From Saccharopolyspora sp. SCSIO 74807 (GTDB lineage: Bacteria; Actinomycetota; Actinomycetes; Mycobacteriales; Pseudonocardiaceae), in NCBI RefSeq assembly GCF_037023755.1, contig NZ_CP146100.1, positions 3,503,501 to 3,567,500 on the forward strand: DNA of 64,000 nt, read 5' to 3'. Every line of letters starts with the position of its first letter. The first letter of the stretch is position 1. The notes beneath the pieces were generated by a model, which was not told where the DNA came from, made no database searches, and saw only the letters and a program-made list of their open reading frames with translations. A program made the translations under genes and the position numbers. This document shows positions 16,250 to 24,174 of this stretch, piece by piece.

Positions 16250-17263
16250 TTGAACCGGCCCACGATCATCGACATCGCGCGCCGCGTGGGCGTGTCCAAG
16301 GCCGCGGTGTCCTACGCGCTCAACGGCCGCGCGGGTGTTTCGGCCGCGACGCGCGAACGCGTCCTCGATGTCGCCGCCCAGCTCGGCTGGGAGTCCGGCG
16401 GCCCGGCCCGCACTCCGGCCGCGGACCGCACCGGCAGCGTCGGCGTCGTGCTGTCCCGCCCGCCGGACGAGCTGCGTTCCGATCCGCTCGTGGTGCAGTG
16501 GTTGTCCGGGGTGGAGGCCGCGTTGGCGCAGCACGGCTTGTCGTTGCAGCTGGCGCTGACTCCGGACCAGGACGCCGAGCTGCTGACCTATCGCCGCTGG
16601 TGGGCCGAGCGCCGCATCGACGGCATGATCGTCACCGACCTGCGCGCCTGCGACCCGCGCCCGCAACTGCTGCGCGAACTCGGCATTCCCGCCGTCGTCG
16701 TCGGTGACCACGAGCGCTTCGGCAACGTCGCGGTGCTGCGCCACATCGAGCGCGAAGAGGTGCACGCCGTCGTCGATCACCTGGCGTCGCTGGGGCATCG
16801 CCGGATCGGCCACGTCCAAGGCGGTCCCGATCTGCAGCACACCCAGAACCGCAGCGCCGCGTTGCGCGGGCGGGTGCGCGAACGCCTCGGCACCGACCTG
16901 GTCAAAGCCGAGGCCGACAGCACCGAATCCGGTGGTGTGCGGGCGAGTTGGCGGCTGCTGGCCGCGGACCCGCCGCCCACGGCGATCGTCTACGACAGCG
17001 CGGTGATGGCGGTCGCGGCCGTGGCGCGCTCCGCCGAGCTCGGCACCCGCGTTCCGGATGAGCTCGCGGTGCTGTCCTGGCAGGACTCGATGCTGTGCCG
17101 GGTCGTGACGCCGCAGGTGACCGCGCTGGCGCAGGACGACGAGCAGAACGCGGAGGCAGCGGTGCACCTGCTGCTGGAGCTGATCGAGACCGGCACGGCC
17201 GACGACCTGGAACTTCCGCCGCGGGTGCTGGTCCCGCGGGCGAGCACCGAAGGCAAGAGCTGA
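16250..17263 (+). CDS. LacI family transcriptional regulator
   Basis: 337 residues from TTG at 16250, chosen because GAGGGGG lies 8 bases upstream and the family homology starts there (NRPTIIDIARRVGVSKAAVSYALNGRAGVSAATRERVLDVAAQLGW: helix-turn-helix and hinge). The C-terminal domain is of the periplasmic-binding type (TGSVGVVLSRP, RIDGMIVTDLRACDPRPQLL, LGHRRIGHVQGG, PTAIVYDSAVMAVAAV, LAVLSWQDSMLCRVVTPQVTAL), so a small effector, usually a sugar, would control DNA binding. No transporter or sugar gene is next to it; the nearest sugar importer is 4 kb upstream. Confidence 0.9.
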   Translation: MNRPTIIDIARRVGVSKAAVSYALNGRAGVSAATRERVLDVAAQLGWESGGPARTPAADRTGSVGVVLSRPPDELRSDPLVVQWLSGVEAALAQHGLSLQLALTPDQDAELLTYRRWWAERRIDGMIVTDLRACDPRPQLLRELGIPAVVVGDHERFGNVAVLRHIEREEVHAVVDHLASLGHRRIGHVQGGPDLQHTQNRSAALRGRVRERLGTDLVKAEADSTESGGVRASWRLLAADPPPTAIVYDSAVMAVAAVARSAELGTRVPDELAVLSWQDSMLCRVVTPQVTALAQDDEQNAEAAVHLLLELIETGTADDLELPPRVLVPRASTEGKS

Positions 17264-17267
17264 CGGC

Positions 17268-17492
17268 TCAGCGCCGCGATCGCTTGTCCCGCAATGCTTT
17301 CGCCTCAGCCCAGCAGGTCGCGCAGGTCGGCGAGAGCCAGTCCTCGTCGCGCGGTTTCGTGATCAGCAGCGGCTCGCCGCAGAGCGCTTTGCGTTCCTCG
17401 CCCGGATACGGCCGCTCGGAGGTCAGCATCCCGTGCCGCACACCGCCGACCGGCCGCCAGTAGGCCACCGGACCGTTCGAGATCGGATCCAC
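17268..17492 (-). CDS. small zinc-ribbon-like protein
   Basis: 74 residues from GTG at 17492 with AAAGGAG upstream. The sequence has a histidine in GGVRHGML, a single cysteine in KALCGEP and a CATC pair in SPTCATCWAEAKAL, a spacing compatible with a small zinc-binding fold. Short proteins of this kind commonly lie beside DUF5753/DUF397 regulators in Pseudonocardiaceae and Streptomyces. It diverges from the DUF5753 gene across 177 bases. Function unknown. Confidence 0.65.
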   Translation of the reverse strand: MDPISNGPVAYWRPVGGVRHGMLTSERPYPGEERKALCGEPLLITKPRDEDWLSPTCATCWAEAKALRDKRSRR

Positions 17493-17669
17493 GTCCCGCT
17501 CCTTTCCACCCAAGGAGGCGGCGGCCCCAACGGGGAGAGGTCGGGGAGGACCGGGGCCGCCGCCAAGATCAGAACTTACCCTAGAAATATTTCTGATGGC
17601 ATCACTCGAACGTGTTCTACTGGGTGTGCTAAACCTTGGCAGCCAGCGCAGTGCTCGGAAGGGAGCGGT

Positions 17670-18533
17670 ATGGCACCGGCATCGCCCCTGGTGGCGGCGT
17701 GGGAGTTGGGCATCCGGCTCAAGGAAGCCCGCGAAGAGATCGAGATGAACGGGACCGACGCTGCGGAGTCGATCGGCGTCACGCAGAACTACTTGAGCAA
17801 CATCGAGCACGGCCGCCGCAAGATCGCCGAGGACAAGCTCGCGAAGCTCGCAGCGACGTATCTGCTGGGCGAGGACGAGGCCGCCGAGTTGATCGGCTTG
17901 CGCCGCGAGGCGGACGGACGCGGCTGGTGGGCTCGCTACAGCGGGCTTTTCGCGCCGGAACTGCTGAGGTTCTTCGGCTTCGAGCACGGCGCCGAGGAGA
18001 TCCGCAGCTACGAAAGCGGCGCGGTGTCCGGGCTGTTCCAAACCGAGGATTACGCGCGGGCCGTGCACAACGGTGACCGGGCGAACCTTCGCGGCTCGGA
18101 AGTCAACCGGCGGGTCGAGGCACGAATGCAGAGGCAGCGGCGCCTACACGGATCGGAACCTTTGCGCGCCACAGTGGTCATGGCCGAAGGGGCGATCAGG
18201 CAACAGGTCGGCGGGCCGGAAGTCCTTGCGGGACAACTGAAGCACCTGCTGGACTTGATCCACACGCACGCGGAGACCGTCGAGATCCGAATCATTCCGT
18301 TCACCGCTGACAGTTACGGTGCGATGGGCGGATCGACGTTCCATCTCCTCACTTTCCCCAGTGCGCGCCTCCGACGACTGGCTTGGCAGGAAACGGTCAC
18401 TTCGCTGAACCTGATCGACGGCGAAGCGCGTGTGCACCAGTACTGCTTGTCCTTCAGCGAGGCTGCCGAACGTGCCGTCGATCGGCAGGAGTCCGAACGC
18501 CTCATTCAGGAGTGCCTGAACTCGATAACATGA
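17670..18533 (+). CDS. XRE/DUF5753 (Scr1-type) regulator
   Basis: 287 residues. Residues 10-75 are an XRE helix-turn-helix (LGIRLKEAREEIEMNGTDAAESIGVTQNYLSNIEHGRRKI); the remainder is the DUF5753 domain, marked by YESGAVSGLFQTEDYARAV, RRLHGSEPLRATVVMAEGAIRQQVGG, VEIRIIPF and TFHLLTFPS. This is the Scr1-like regulator widely paired with DUF397 proteins and named antitoxin-like in annotation pipelines. Start ATG with GGGAG upstream. The stop overlaps the next DUF397 gene as ATGA, so the three genes form one operon. In Streptomyces such pairs affect development and antibiotic production; here the role is inferred. Confidence 0.88.
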   Translation: MAPASPLVAAWELGIRLKEAREEIEMNGTDAAESIGVTQNYLSNIEHGRRKIAEDKLAKLAATYLLGEDEAAELIGLRREADGRGWWARYSGLFAPELLRFFGFEHGAEEIRSYESGAVSGLFQTEDYARAVHNGDRANLRGSEVNRRVEARMQRQRRLHGSEPLRATVVMAEGAIRQQVGGPEVLAGQLKHLLDLIHTHAETVEIRIIPFTADSYGAMGGSTFHLLTFPSARLRRLAWQETVTSLNLIDGEARVHQYCLSFSEAAERAVDRQESERLIQECLNSIT

Positions 18534-18721
18534 GGATCATGCACGAGCTTCGGAACGCTTCTTGGCGCAAGGCCAGCTACTCGACCAGTTCGCAGGGTTG
18601 CGTCGAGGTCGCGCTGACCTCCGCAGCGGTCGGCGTCCGCGACACCAAGGATCGCAGCGGCGGCACCTTGACCTTCGACCACCGTCATTGGGCTTCCTTC
18701 CTACGTTCCGTCAAGAGGTGA
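18530..18721 (+). CDS. DUF397 protein, copy 1
   Basis: 63 residues from ATG at 18530, which overlaps the stop of the regulator as ATGA; an internal ATG at 18539 is the alternative. The family pattern WRKASYSTSSQGCVEVAL, VGVRDTKDRSGGTLTFDHRHWASFL is complete. DUF397 proteins are short partners of DUF5753 regulators. It is 45-60 percent identical by eye to the next gene. Confidence 0.88.
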   Translation: MRIMHELRNASWRKASYSTSSQGCVEVALTSAAVGVRDTKDRSGGTLTFDHRHWASFLRSVKR

Positions 18722-18912
18722 GGATTGTGACCCCGCTAGAAGAAGCCCAGTGGTACACGTCGAGCTACACCTCGAACGCCGCAGCGTGCGTCGAGGTCGC
18801 ACGCACGCCATCAACGGTCGGCGTCCGCGACACCAAGGACCGCTCCGGCGGCACGCTCGTGTTCGACCGCTCCCGCTGGGCGTCGTTCCTGCGTTCGATC
18901 AAGGGGGATTAA
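18718..18912 (+). CDS. DUF397 protein, copy 2
   Basis: 64 residues from GTG at 18718, overlapping the previous stop as GTGA; GTG at 18727 is the alternative start. It shows the same core: WYTSSYTSNAAACVEVAR, VGVRDTKDRSGGTLVFDRSRWASFLRSIK. Even the start context is duplicated (GTGAGGATTGTG here, ATGAGGATCATG in copy 1), so the pair arose by tandem duplication that included the coupling signal. Confidence 0.87.
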   Translation: MRIVTPLEEAQWYTSSYTSNAAACVEVARTPSTVGVRDTKDRSGGTLVFDRSRWASFLRSIKGD

Positions 18913-18977
18913 CAGCCGTACGTGCGGGTAGTCCGTGCGCGGAGGTCATGTCCGCGTAGGGAATGGAGACGCGCACG

Positions 18978-19502
18978 ATGTCGGATCCGCTGGACGCCAC
19001 GACTCCGTCTGCTGACGAGGTCGGCCCGGACCCTGCGGAACCGCAAGATCCGGCCGAGCTGCAATCCGCGGGGGACCTCGACGAGGACGAACTGGGCGTG
19101 GACCCGCTCGAAGGGGGCGTGGAGCCGCCCGAGCACCTGTCGCAGACCACGGCCGAGCGCCCCACGCCGAGCGAGCAGCGCGCGGGCGACTCGATCGACG
19201 AACGGATCTCGGAGGAACGCCCCGACCCGGACGCCGAACCGGGCAGACCGGTCGCCGAAACCCGCCTGTACGAGCTGGACGACTCGGTGGACGAGCAGGC
19301 CACCCAGGAGGTCGCCGACGGTTCCCGCGGTGAGCAGATCGCCGCCGAGCAGGACGCCGCAGGCGAACCGGGCACGGTCCTGGAGGGCGACGAGGTCGAG
19401 GACACCGGCCTGTCCGCGGCGACCAACGAGGGCGACGCCACCGGCGTCAGCAACGCCTCACCGGAGGAAGGCGCGGAGCGGGTGCAGGATGGCGGAACCT
19501 GA
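18978..19502 (+). CDS. acidic DUF5709-like protein
   Basis: 174 residues from ATG at 18978, chosen because GGAGA is 8 bases upstream; ATG at 18963 is in frame but has no ribosome site. The protein is strongly acidic and repetitive (GDLDEDELGVDPLEGGVEPPE, SIDERISEERPDPD, LYELDDSVDEQATQEVADGS, EDTGLSAATNEGDATG), matching the actinobacterial DUF5709 pattern. There is no catalytic or membrane motif; it is likely disordered and cytoplasmic. Its 3' end overlaps the next gene by 14 bases. Function unknown. Confidence 0.75.
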   Translation: MSDPLDATTPSADEVGPDPAEPQDPAELQSAGDLDEDELGVDPLEGGVEPPEHLSQTTAERPTPSEQRAGDSIDERISEERPDPDAEPGRPVAETRLYELDDSVDEQATQEVADGSRGEQIAAEQDAAGEPGTVLEGDEVEDTGLSAATNEGDATGVSNASPEEGAERVQDGGT

Positions 19503-20121
19503 GCAGGTCTCGCTCCCGGTCGTGCACGGGACCGGTGAGCTGATCGGCGACCTGACGCTGCCGGACCGCAACGGGCCGCTGGTGGTGTTCGCGCACGGCA
19601 GCGGCTCGTCCCGGCACAGCAGCCGGAACCGCTGGGTCGCCGAGCAGCTGCAGGAAGCCGGTATCGGCACGCTGCTGATGGACCTGCTCACGCCGGACGA
19701 GGACCGCGCCGACGTGCACGCCGAGCTGCGGTTCAACATCCCGCTGCTGACCGTGCGGGTGCTGGGCGTGCTGGACTGGTGGCGCGGCCCGGCGGGCCTG
19801 TTCGGCGCCAGCACCGGCGCGGCCGCTGCACTCGGCGCCGCCGCCCGCCGACCGGATGTGGTGCAGGCGGTGGTCTCCCGTGGTGGTCGTCCGGATCTTG
19901 CTTCGGAAGCCCTGCAGAACGTGCGAGCACCGACCTTGCTGATCGTCGGCGGCAGCGACATGGAAGTGCTCGAACTAAACCGCCGCACCGCTGAGCAACT
20001 CCGCGCCCCGCACGACCTGCACGTCGTCGACGGCGCGACGCACCTGTTCGAGGAACCCGGCGCCCTGGAACAAGCCGCCACCGTCGCCACCAGCTGGTTC
20101 ACGCAGTACCTGCTTGCGTGA
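19489..20121 (+). CDS. alpha/beta hydrolase (dienelactone hydrolase-like)
   Basis: 210 residues. Oxyanion/cap strand LVVFAHGSGSSRHSSRNRWVA, nucleophile elbow LFGASTGAAAALGAA (Ser in GxSxG), acid near LLIVGGSDMEVLEL and histidine in VVDGATHLFEEPGALEQ form a full catalytic triad. Such short proteins are often found fused or next to phosphoribosyltransferases; none is here. ATG at 19489 lies inside the end of the acidic protein gene. Substrate unknown, cytoplasmic. Confidence 0.83.
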   Translation: MAEPEQVSLPVVHGTGELIGDLTLPDRNGPLVVFAHGSGSSRHSSRNRWVAEQLQEAGIGTLLMDLLTPDEDRADVHAELRFNIPLLTVRVLGVLDWWRGPAGLFGASTGAAAALGAAARRPDVVQAVVSRGGRPDLASEALQNVRAPTLLIVGGSDMEVLELNRRTAEQLRAPHDLHVVDGATHLFEEPGALEQAATVATSWFTQYLLA

Positions 20122-20150
20122 TCAGCGGCTCTGCCGGGTAGTCGGAGTGG

Positions 20151-20942
20151 ATGCCCGAGCTGCCGGACGTCGAGGGTTTTCGCCGGGTCGCGCAAGCCGC
20201 GGCCGGCCGCGAAGTCGAGGACGTCGTGGTCAACGACTCGCAGGTGCTGCGCGGGGTGCGCCCGCAGGAGTTCCGGAAAGCCTTGCGCGGCAAGGAGTTC
20301 GGCACGCCGTGGCGGCACGGCAAGTGGCTGGTGATACCGGTCGGCGCCGAGTTCCCGGAGGTGTTGCTGCACTTCGGCATGACCGGCCGGATGTTGTGGT
20401 GCGGCCGGGACGACGAGCCGCACAAGCACGACCGAGTGGTGTTCCGCTTCGCCGACGGCGAGCTTCGGTACCGGGACATGCGCAAGCTGACCGGGTTGCA
20501 CCTGGCGCGGCGGCAGTCCGACCTGGACGCCCAACTCGGCGAACTCGGCCCGGACGCGATGGCGGCCTCCGCAGCGGACTACCGGGAGCGGCTGACCCGC
20601 ACCAAGCGCGGCGTGAAAGCGGCGTTGATGGACCAGGAAGTGCTGGCCGGGCTGGGAAATCTCACCGTCGACGAAACCCTCTGGCAGGCCCGCATCCACC
20701 CGGCGCGCAGCACCGGCGACCTGAGCGCGCCGGAGCTGTCCAAGCTCAGCCGCCGCGCGCACACCGTGCTGCGCCAGTCCGCGAAGGTCGCCCACGTGCC
20801 CGACCGCCCGTCTTGGCTCACCGGCCACCGCGACGAGCCCGACCCGCACTGCCCGCGCTGCTCGACCGCCCTCGACCGCACCAAAACCGCGGGCCGAACC
20901 ACATTCCACTGTCCGAACTGCCAGCCCCTCGACAACTCCTAG
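20151..20942 (+). CDS. Fpg/Nei family DNA glycosylase
   Basis: 263 residues. MPELPDVEGFRR gives the catalytic N-terminal Pro and Glu of the Fpg/Nei family (after Met removal). Also present are a conserved lysine region (WRHGKWLVIPV), the helix-two-turn-helix with MDQEVLAGLGNLTVDETLWQARIHP, and a C-terminal zinc finger with CPRC and CPNC. It removes oxidised bases and cuts abasic sites. ATG at 20151 preceded by GGAG. Two palindromic repeats follow the stop. Confidence 0.9.
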   Translation: MPELPDVEGFRRVAQAAAGREVEDVVVNDSQVLRGVRPQEFRKALRGKEFGTPWRHGKWLVIPVGAEFPEVLLHFGMTGRMLWCGRDDEPHKHDRVVFRFADGELRYRDMRKLTGLHLARRQSDLDAQLGELGPDAMAASAADYRERLTRTKRGVKAALMDQEVLAGLGNLTVDETLWQARIHPARSTGDLSAPELSKLSRRAHTVLRQSAKVAHVPDRPSWLTGHRDEPDPHCPRCSTALDRTKTAGRTTFHCPNCQPLDNS

Positions 20943-20957
20943 CAAGCGCAGTTCCTG

Positions 20958-21008
20958 GAGCGAACGGCCTGTTGGCCCAATCTATTCGGACGAACGGTCC
21001 GTTCGCTC
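20958..21008. repeat. dispersed palindromic repeat, copy 3 (compensated arms)
   Basis: Arms are GAGCGAACGG and CCGTTCGCTC. Compared with the other copies (GAGTGAACGG/CCGTTCACTC) a T to C change in the left arm is matched by A to G in the right arm, so the stem is kept. It begins 15 bases after the Fpg/Nei stop. Confidence 0.88.
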
Positions 21009-21065
21009 GGATTGCATCCCGCGTACGCGGACCGGGGCGACATGCCGGCGCCCGCGGACCGAGGC

Positions 21066-21116
21066 GAGTGAACGGCCTGTTCATCCAATCTATTGGGACC
21101 AACGGTCCGTTCACTC
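21066..21116. repeat. dispersed palindromic repeat, copy 4
   Basis: Arms GAGTGAACGG and CCGTTCACTC; the centre CCAATCTATTGGGACCAACGG matches copy 2 closely. It ends 6 bases from the P450 stop. Copies 3 and 4 are 57 bases apart in one convergent intergenic region, each nearest to a different gene end. Confidence 0.88.
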
Positions 21117-21122
21117 CGCGGA

Positions 21123-22265
21123 CTACCGCTTGTGGCGGGTGAGATTCGCTCGTAGCGCGGCCGGGCCGTGGTGGCGGAAGTTGCCGCGCCAGGTCACCGG
21201 GGCCGAGGTCGGCGCGGCGTGCGGATGTTGCGCGTGCAGCGCCTCCACGGCGCAGCGGGCGATGACGCGGGTCAGCGTCGAAGCCGGGCAGGCGTGGGTG
21301 CCGTGGCCGAGGCTCAGGTGCGGGTTCGGGTTGCGGTCGGGCACGAATTCCGAAGGTTCCGAGAACACCCGCTCATCCCGGTTCGCCGATGCCAGCGACA
21401 GCAGCAGCGTATCGCCCGCGCGGACGCTCACTCCGCCGATTTCCAAGTCGTGCAACGGGTATCGCGGTGCGGCGAGCAACTGCGGCGGATGCAGCCGCAG
21501 CACCTCCTCGACGCCGGTGTCGAGCCGTTCCGAGCCGAGCAGCCGCAGCATCGCCGAGGACACCGCGTGCACCATGATCTCGTACCAGACGAACAGCAGG
21601 TAGAAGACCATGCTGGTCAACTCGTCCGCATCGAGCCGTCCCGCGCCGCGCGCGGTCAGCAGCCCCGCGAGCAGCGAGTCGGCGGGCGGATCCGACGACA
21701 ACGCCGAACCGATGATCCGCCGCATGTCGTCCATCGTGTCCCGCGCACGCGGCTCCGCGCCGGGCGTGTGCCGCAGCAGCGAATCAGCCCAGCCCGCGAA
21801 CGTGTCCCGCGCGTCGGCGGGCAGCGGTAGCAGCTCCGCGATCACCCGCACCGGCAGGAGCACCGCGAACTCGCCGACCAGGTCCACTTCGCCCGACAGC
21901 GAAGCGGCGAGTTCGTCGGCCACCGCACGAACCTGCGGACTCATCGCGCGAACCCGCTGCGCGGTGAAGCTGGGCGCGATCTCCCGCCGCAGCCGGGTGT
22001 GCCGAGGCGGGTCGCTGTTGAGCAGGTGCGCGTCGAGCTGCGGAGGCAGGTCGAAACCGGTGAAGTCGCGGCCGTGCGAGTGCTCGCGGTGCAGCGCGAA
22101 CCGCGAATCCCCGAACAGCGCGCGGACTTCCGCGTATCTCGTGACCAGCCAGGCGGGCGGGCCGTCCGGAGTGTCGATCCGGTGCACCGGTCCTTGCGCG
22201 CGCAGCTCCGCGAGCGAGGCGAACGGTTCGTGCGCGGTTTCGGAGACGGTGAGCGCGTCGGTCAC
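21123..22265 (-). CDS. atypical cytochrome P450
   Basis: 380 residues from GTG at 22265. The P450 fold is clear: NSDPPRHTRLRREIAPSFTAQRV (C helix), EXXR as EVLR (254-257), and the heme loop LGHGTHACPAS with Cys326. Two hallmarks are altered. The I-helix, normally (A/G)GxET, reads VWYEI (226-230), losing the glycine and the proton-relay threonine. The heme loop has Leu for Phe and CPA for CxG. It therefore may not perform a standard monooxygenation. It is the last gene of a minus-strand cassette (XRE, HExxH peptidase, membrane protein, P450), 130 bases after the membrane protein. No ferredoxin gene is nearby. Confidence 0.85.
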   Translation of the reverse strand: MTDALTVSETAHEPFASLAELRAQGPVHRIDTPDGPPAWLVTRYAEVRALFGDSRFALHREHSHGRDFTGFDLPPQLDAHLLNSDPPRHTRLRREIAPSFTAQRVRAMSPQVRAVADELAASLSGEVDLVGEFAVLLPVRVIAELLPLPADARDTFAGWADSLLRHTPGAEPRARDTMDDMRRIIGSALSSDPPADSLLAGLLTARGAGRLDADELTSMVFYLLFVWYEIMVHAVSSAMLRLLGSERLDTGVEEVLRLHPPQLLAAPRYPLHDLEIGGVSVRAGDTLLLSLASANRDERVFSEPSEFVPDRNPNPHLSLGHGTHACPASTLTRVIARCAVEALHAQHPHAAPTSAPVTWRGNFRHHGPAALRANLTRHKR

Positions 22266-22275
22266 GAGGTGGGAT

Positions 22276-22410
22276 TCTTCATGAGGCGGGGCCGTTCACG
22301 AAGCCGGGTTCCCCGCGAAGCCGGGGTTCTGAGGCCGGGGCTCTTCACGATGCCGGGCTGTCCACGATGCCGGAGCTTCAGGAGCCCGGAGCTTTCACGA
22401 AGCCGGATCC
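22276..22410. repeat. degenerate tandem repeat between the membrane protein and P450 genes
   Basis: About eight imperfect units of 14-19 bases with consensus TTCACGAAGCCGGGGTTC fill this stretch (clear units begin near 22295, 22345, 22361 and 22394). The last unit encodes the final codons of the membrane protein gene. No gene fits inside. Confidence 0.7.
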
Positions 22411-23621
22411 TTTTCCGCGCGCCGGGGATCGTCCAGCACGGCGCGCACCAGCGGATGCGGGCGGTGGAACGCTTCACCGATGAGGCACAGCCAGCGCAGC
22501 TCCTCGGCGAGGTCGCGCTCCGGGTCCTGATCGGGCACCTGCCACAGCGCCACGTCTTGACCGTCCATTCCGGACTCTTCGCGGATCATGGCGCTGCCGT
22601 TGCCGGGCGAGCTCCCCGCGCGATGCGCGCGCAGCGCCGCGGCGATGCGGGCGGCTTCGACGGCTGCGGCGCGTTCGTCGCCTTCGAGGCCCTGGCGGTC
22701 CGCGTGTTCTTCGGCGAGCGCGGCGGCCTCCGGCGCGAGGTGCGGCCGCAGCACCCGCAGCAGGTCGTCGGTCGCGATCAGCCACCGGTACTCGGCCGAG
22801 GCGAGCCGCGTGTTCTGCGCCAGCTCCGGCGCGAGCGGCCGCAAAGCGCGCAACAGCGGACGAAGCTGCCGGCGCGCCCGCGCATGGCGACGCAACCGCG
22901 GAACCGACGGCAGCACGTACCCGACCGCCATCACGCTCGCACCGACCGTCGCGCTCACCGGAGCCGCCACATCGCTGACCGGCGCGAGATCCCCGCCGAG
23001 CCAGGTCGCGGCCACCGCGACCGCCTTCAACAGCGAATACCCGAGCCCGAACACGACACCGACCGGAACCAGCGACACACCGCGCCGCAGCCACGGATCC
23101 GCCGCGTGCGGCCGAATCCGCAGGCACACCAGCGCACTGCGGATCAGGCCCAGCGAGTACGCGCCCAGGTACACCGCGAGGAACCCGACGACGACCGGCT
23201 CGCCCGAGTAGTGCGAATCGAAGTCCAGCACGTGCGGCTCGTCGTGCACCGGCGCGACGCAGAACAGCGCCACCAGCACCGCCAGCGCGGCACCCGTGCC
23301 GAGCACCAGCGCCCGCCCCGCGGGCACCGCCTCGTCCCGCGACCGCGCCAGATTCACCGAGAACACCTGCAACGACGCGGTGCACAGCACGATCGACGCG
23401 TAGACGGCCAAAGTGGACAGGTTCGGCACGCCGGTCGCCGCGGCCACCGCCGAATACACCGGGGGGATCGCGAAGTTGAAGCCGCACGCCACGAACAGCA
23501 GCGCCAGCGTGATCGCCCCCAGCCGCGGATCCCGCGGGTCGCGCAGCAGATCCCGCAGCTTCCACAGGAAAGCGCCCAGCTGCAGCAGCAGCGCCAGCGA
23601 GTACAGAACCGCGAACGTCAC
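22395..23621 (-). CDS. MAB_1171c-type (DUF6545) multi-span membrane protein
   Basis: 408 residues from GTG at 23621. The N-terminal 240 residues hold about seven hydrophobic helices (FAVLYSLALLLQLGAFLW, ITLALLFVACGFNFAIPP, LALVALFCVAP-type segments, VVVGFLAVYLGAYSLGLI, SLVPVGVVFGLGYSLLK, ATVGASVMAVGYVLPSVP). The cytoplasmic C-terminal half starts RLRRHARARRQLRPLLRAL and includes RLASAEYRWLIATDDLLRVL and WLCLIGEAF, matching the MAB_1171c family, named putative transporter but uncharacterised. It begins 4 bases after the metallopeptidase stop, so both are in one operon. In other actinomycetes it commonly follows an XRE regulator and a peptidase-like gene. Confidence 0.82.
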   Translation of the reverse strand: MTFAVLYSLALLLQLGAFLWKLRDLLRDPRDPRLGAITLALLFVACGFNFAIPPVYSAVAAATGVPNLSTLAVYASIVLCTASLQVFSVNLARSRDEAVPAGRALVLGTGAALAVLVALFCVAPVHDEPHVLDFDSHYSGEPVVVGFLAVYLGAYSLGLIRSALVCLRIRPHAADPWLRRGVSLVPVGVVFGLGYSLLKAVAVAATWLGGDLAPVSDVAAPVSATVGASVMAVGYVLPSVPRLRRHARARRQLRPLLRALRPLAPELAQNTRLASAEYRWLIATDDLLRVLRPHLAPEAAALAEEHADRQGLEGDERAAAVEAARIAAALRAHRAGSSPGNGSAMIREESGMDGQDVALWQVPDQDPERDLAEELRWLCLIGEAFHRPHPLVRAVLDDPRRAEKDPAS

Positions 23622-23625
23622 CGGC

Positions 23626-24174
23626 TCACCCGAGCGCCATCTGGAACCGGCGCAGCACCTCGCGCGCCTCGTCGGGCACCTCGTGCGCCTGCGGGGAATC
23701 CCACGAACTGATCCGCTGCATAGCCACCGAAGCCATCATCTCGGCCGCCGCTTCCTCCTGCGCCGAACATGCCGAACGGGTCAGCACCCGATCCAGCACC
23801 TCCGGCGGCAGATCGCCGAACAGCGAGCGCAACGCCGGAGCCGGATCGCCGACCGGACGGCCGACGTGGCCCCACAGCAGGTGCATCAGCTCGTGCAGCC
23901 AGATGTGCCAGCGGTGCCAGCGCGACGTGCGCGCGTCCGCGACGATGATCACGCAACCCGCCGGCAGCAGCGCCAGGCCGCTGGGGGCGCGCGGCGGCAG
24001 CTCCACCGCGGCGAAGTAGATCTCCCTGCCGAGGTGCGCGCGGGCGCGGTCGAGCAGCTGCGCAGCGGTGAACCGGTGCGGCAGGCCCAGCGCGTCGAGC
24101 CGCCGCGCGCTGCGCCTGCGCAGCATCCAGCGCGAACGCGCCCGCCCGCCTTCGCTCCACACCAGGAACCTCAT
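23626..24174 (-). CDS. ImmA/IrrE-like HExxH metallopeptidase
   Basis: 182 residues. The zinc site is WHIWLHELMHLLWGH (HExxH) with a downstream acidic helix QEEAAAEMMASVAM that could supply the third ligand. A family-like ALLPAGCVIIVADARTSRWHRWH precedes it. This places it in the ImmA/IrrE group, peptidases that cleave or inactivate a partner XRE repressor. The start ATG overlaps the stop of the XRE gene as ATGA, exactly the partner expected. No signal peptide, cytoplasmic. Cleavage of the adjacent regulator is inferred from the family. Confidence 0.8.
   Translation of the reverse strand: MRFLVWSEGGRARSRWMLRRRSARRLDALGLPHRFTAAQLLDRARAHLGREIYFAAVELPPRAPSGLALLPAGCVIIVADARTSRWHRWHIWLHELMHLLWGHVGRPVGDPAPALRSLFGDLPPEVLDRVLTRSACSAQEEAAAEMMASVAMQRISSWDSPQAHEVPDEAREVLRRFQMALG

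Noticed and set aside
20958-21116. Two similar repeats 57 bases apart, like a tiny CRISPR array
   Set aside because: Each repeat is a full palindrome that also occurs singly elsewhere (3835, 16021), there are only two here, and no cas gene is present.
21123-22265. P450 plus glycosyltransferase as part of an antibiotic gene cluster
   Set aside because: The glycosyltransferase is 34 kb away, there is no synthase or synthetase gene in the window, and the P450 belongs to a regulatory cassette.
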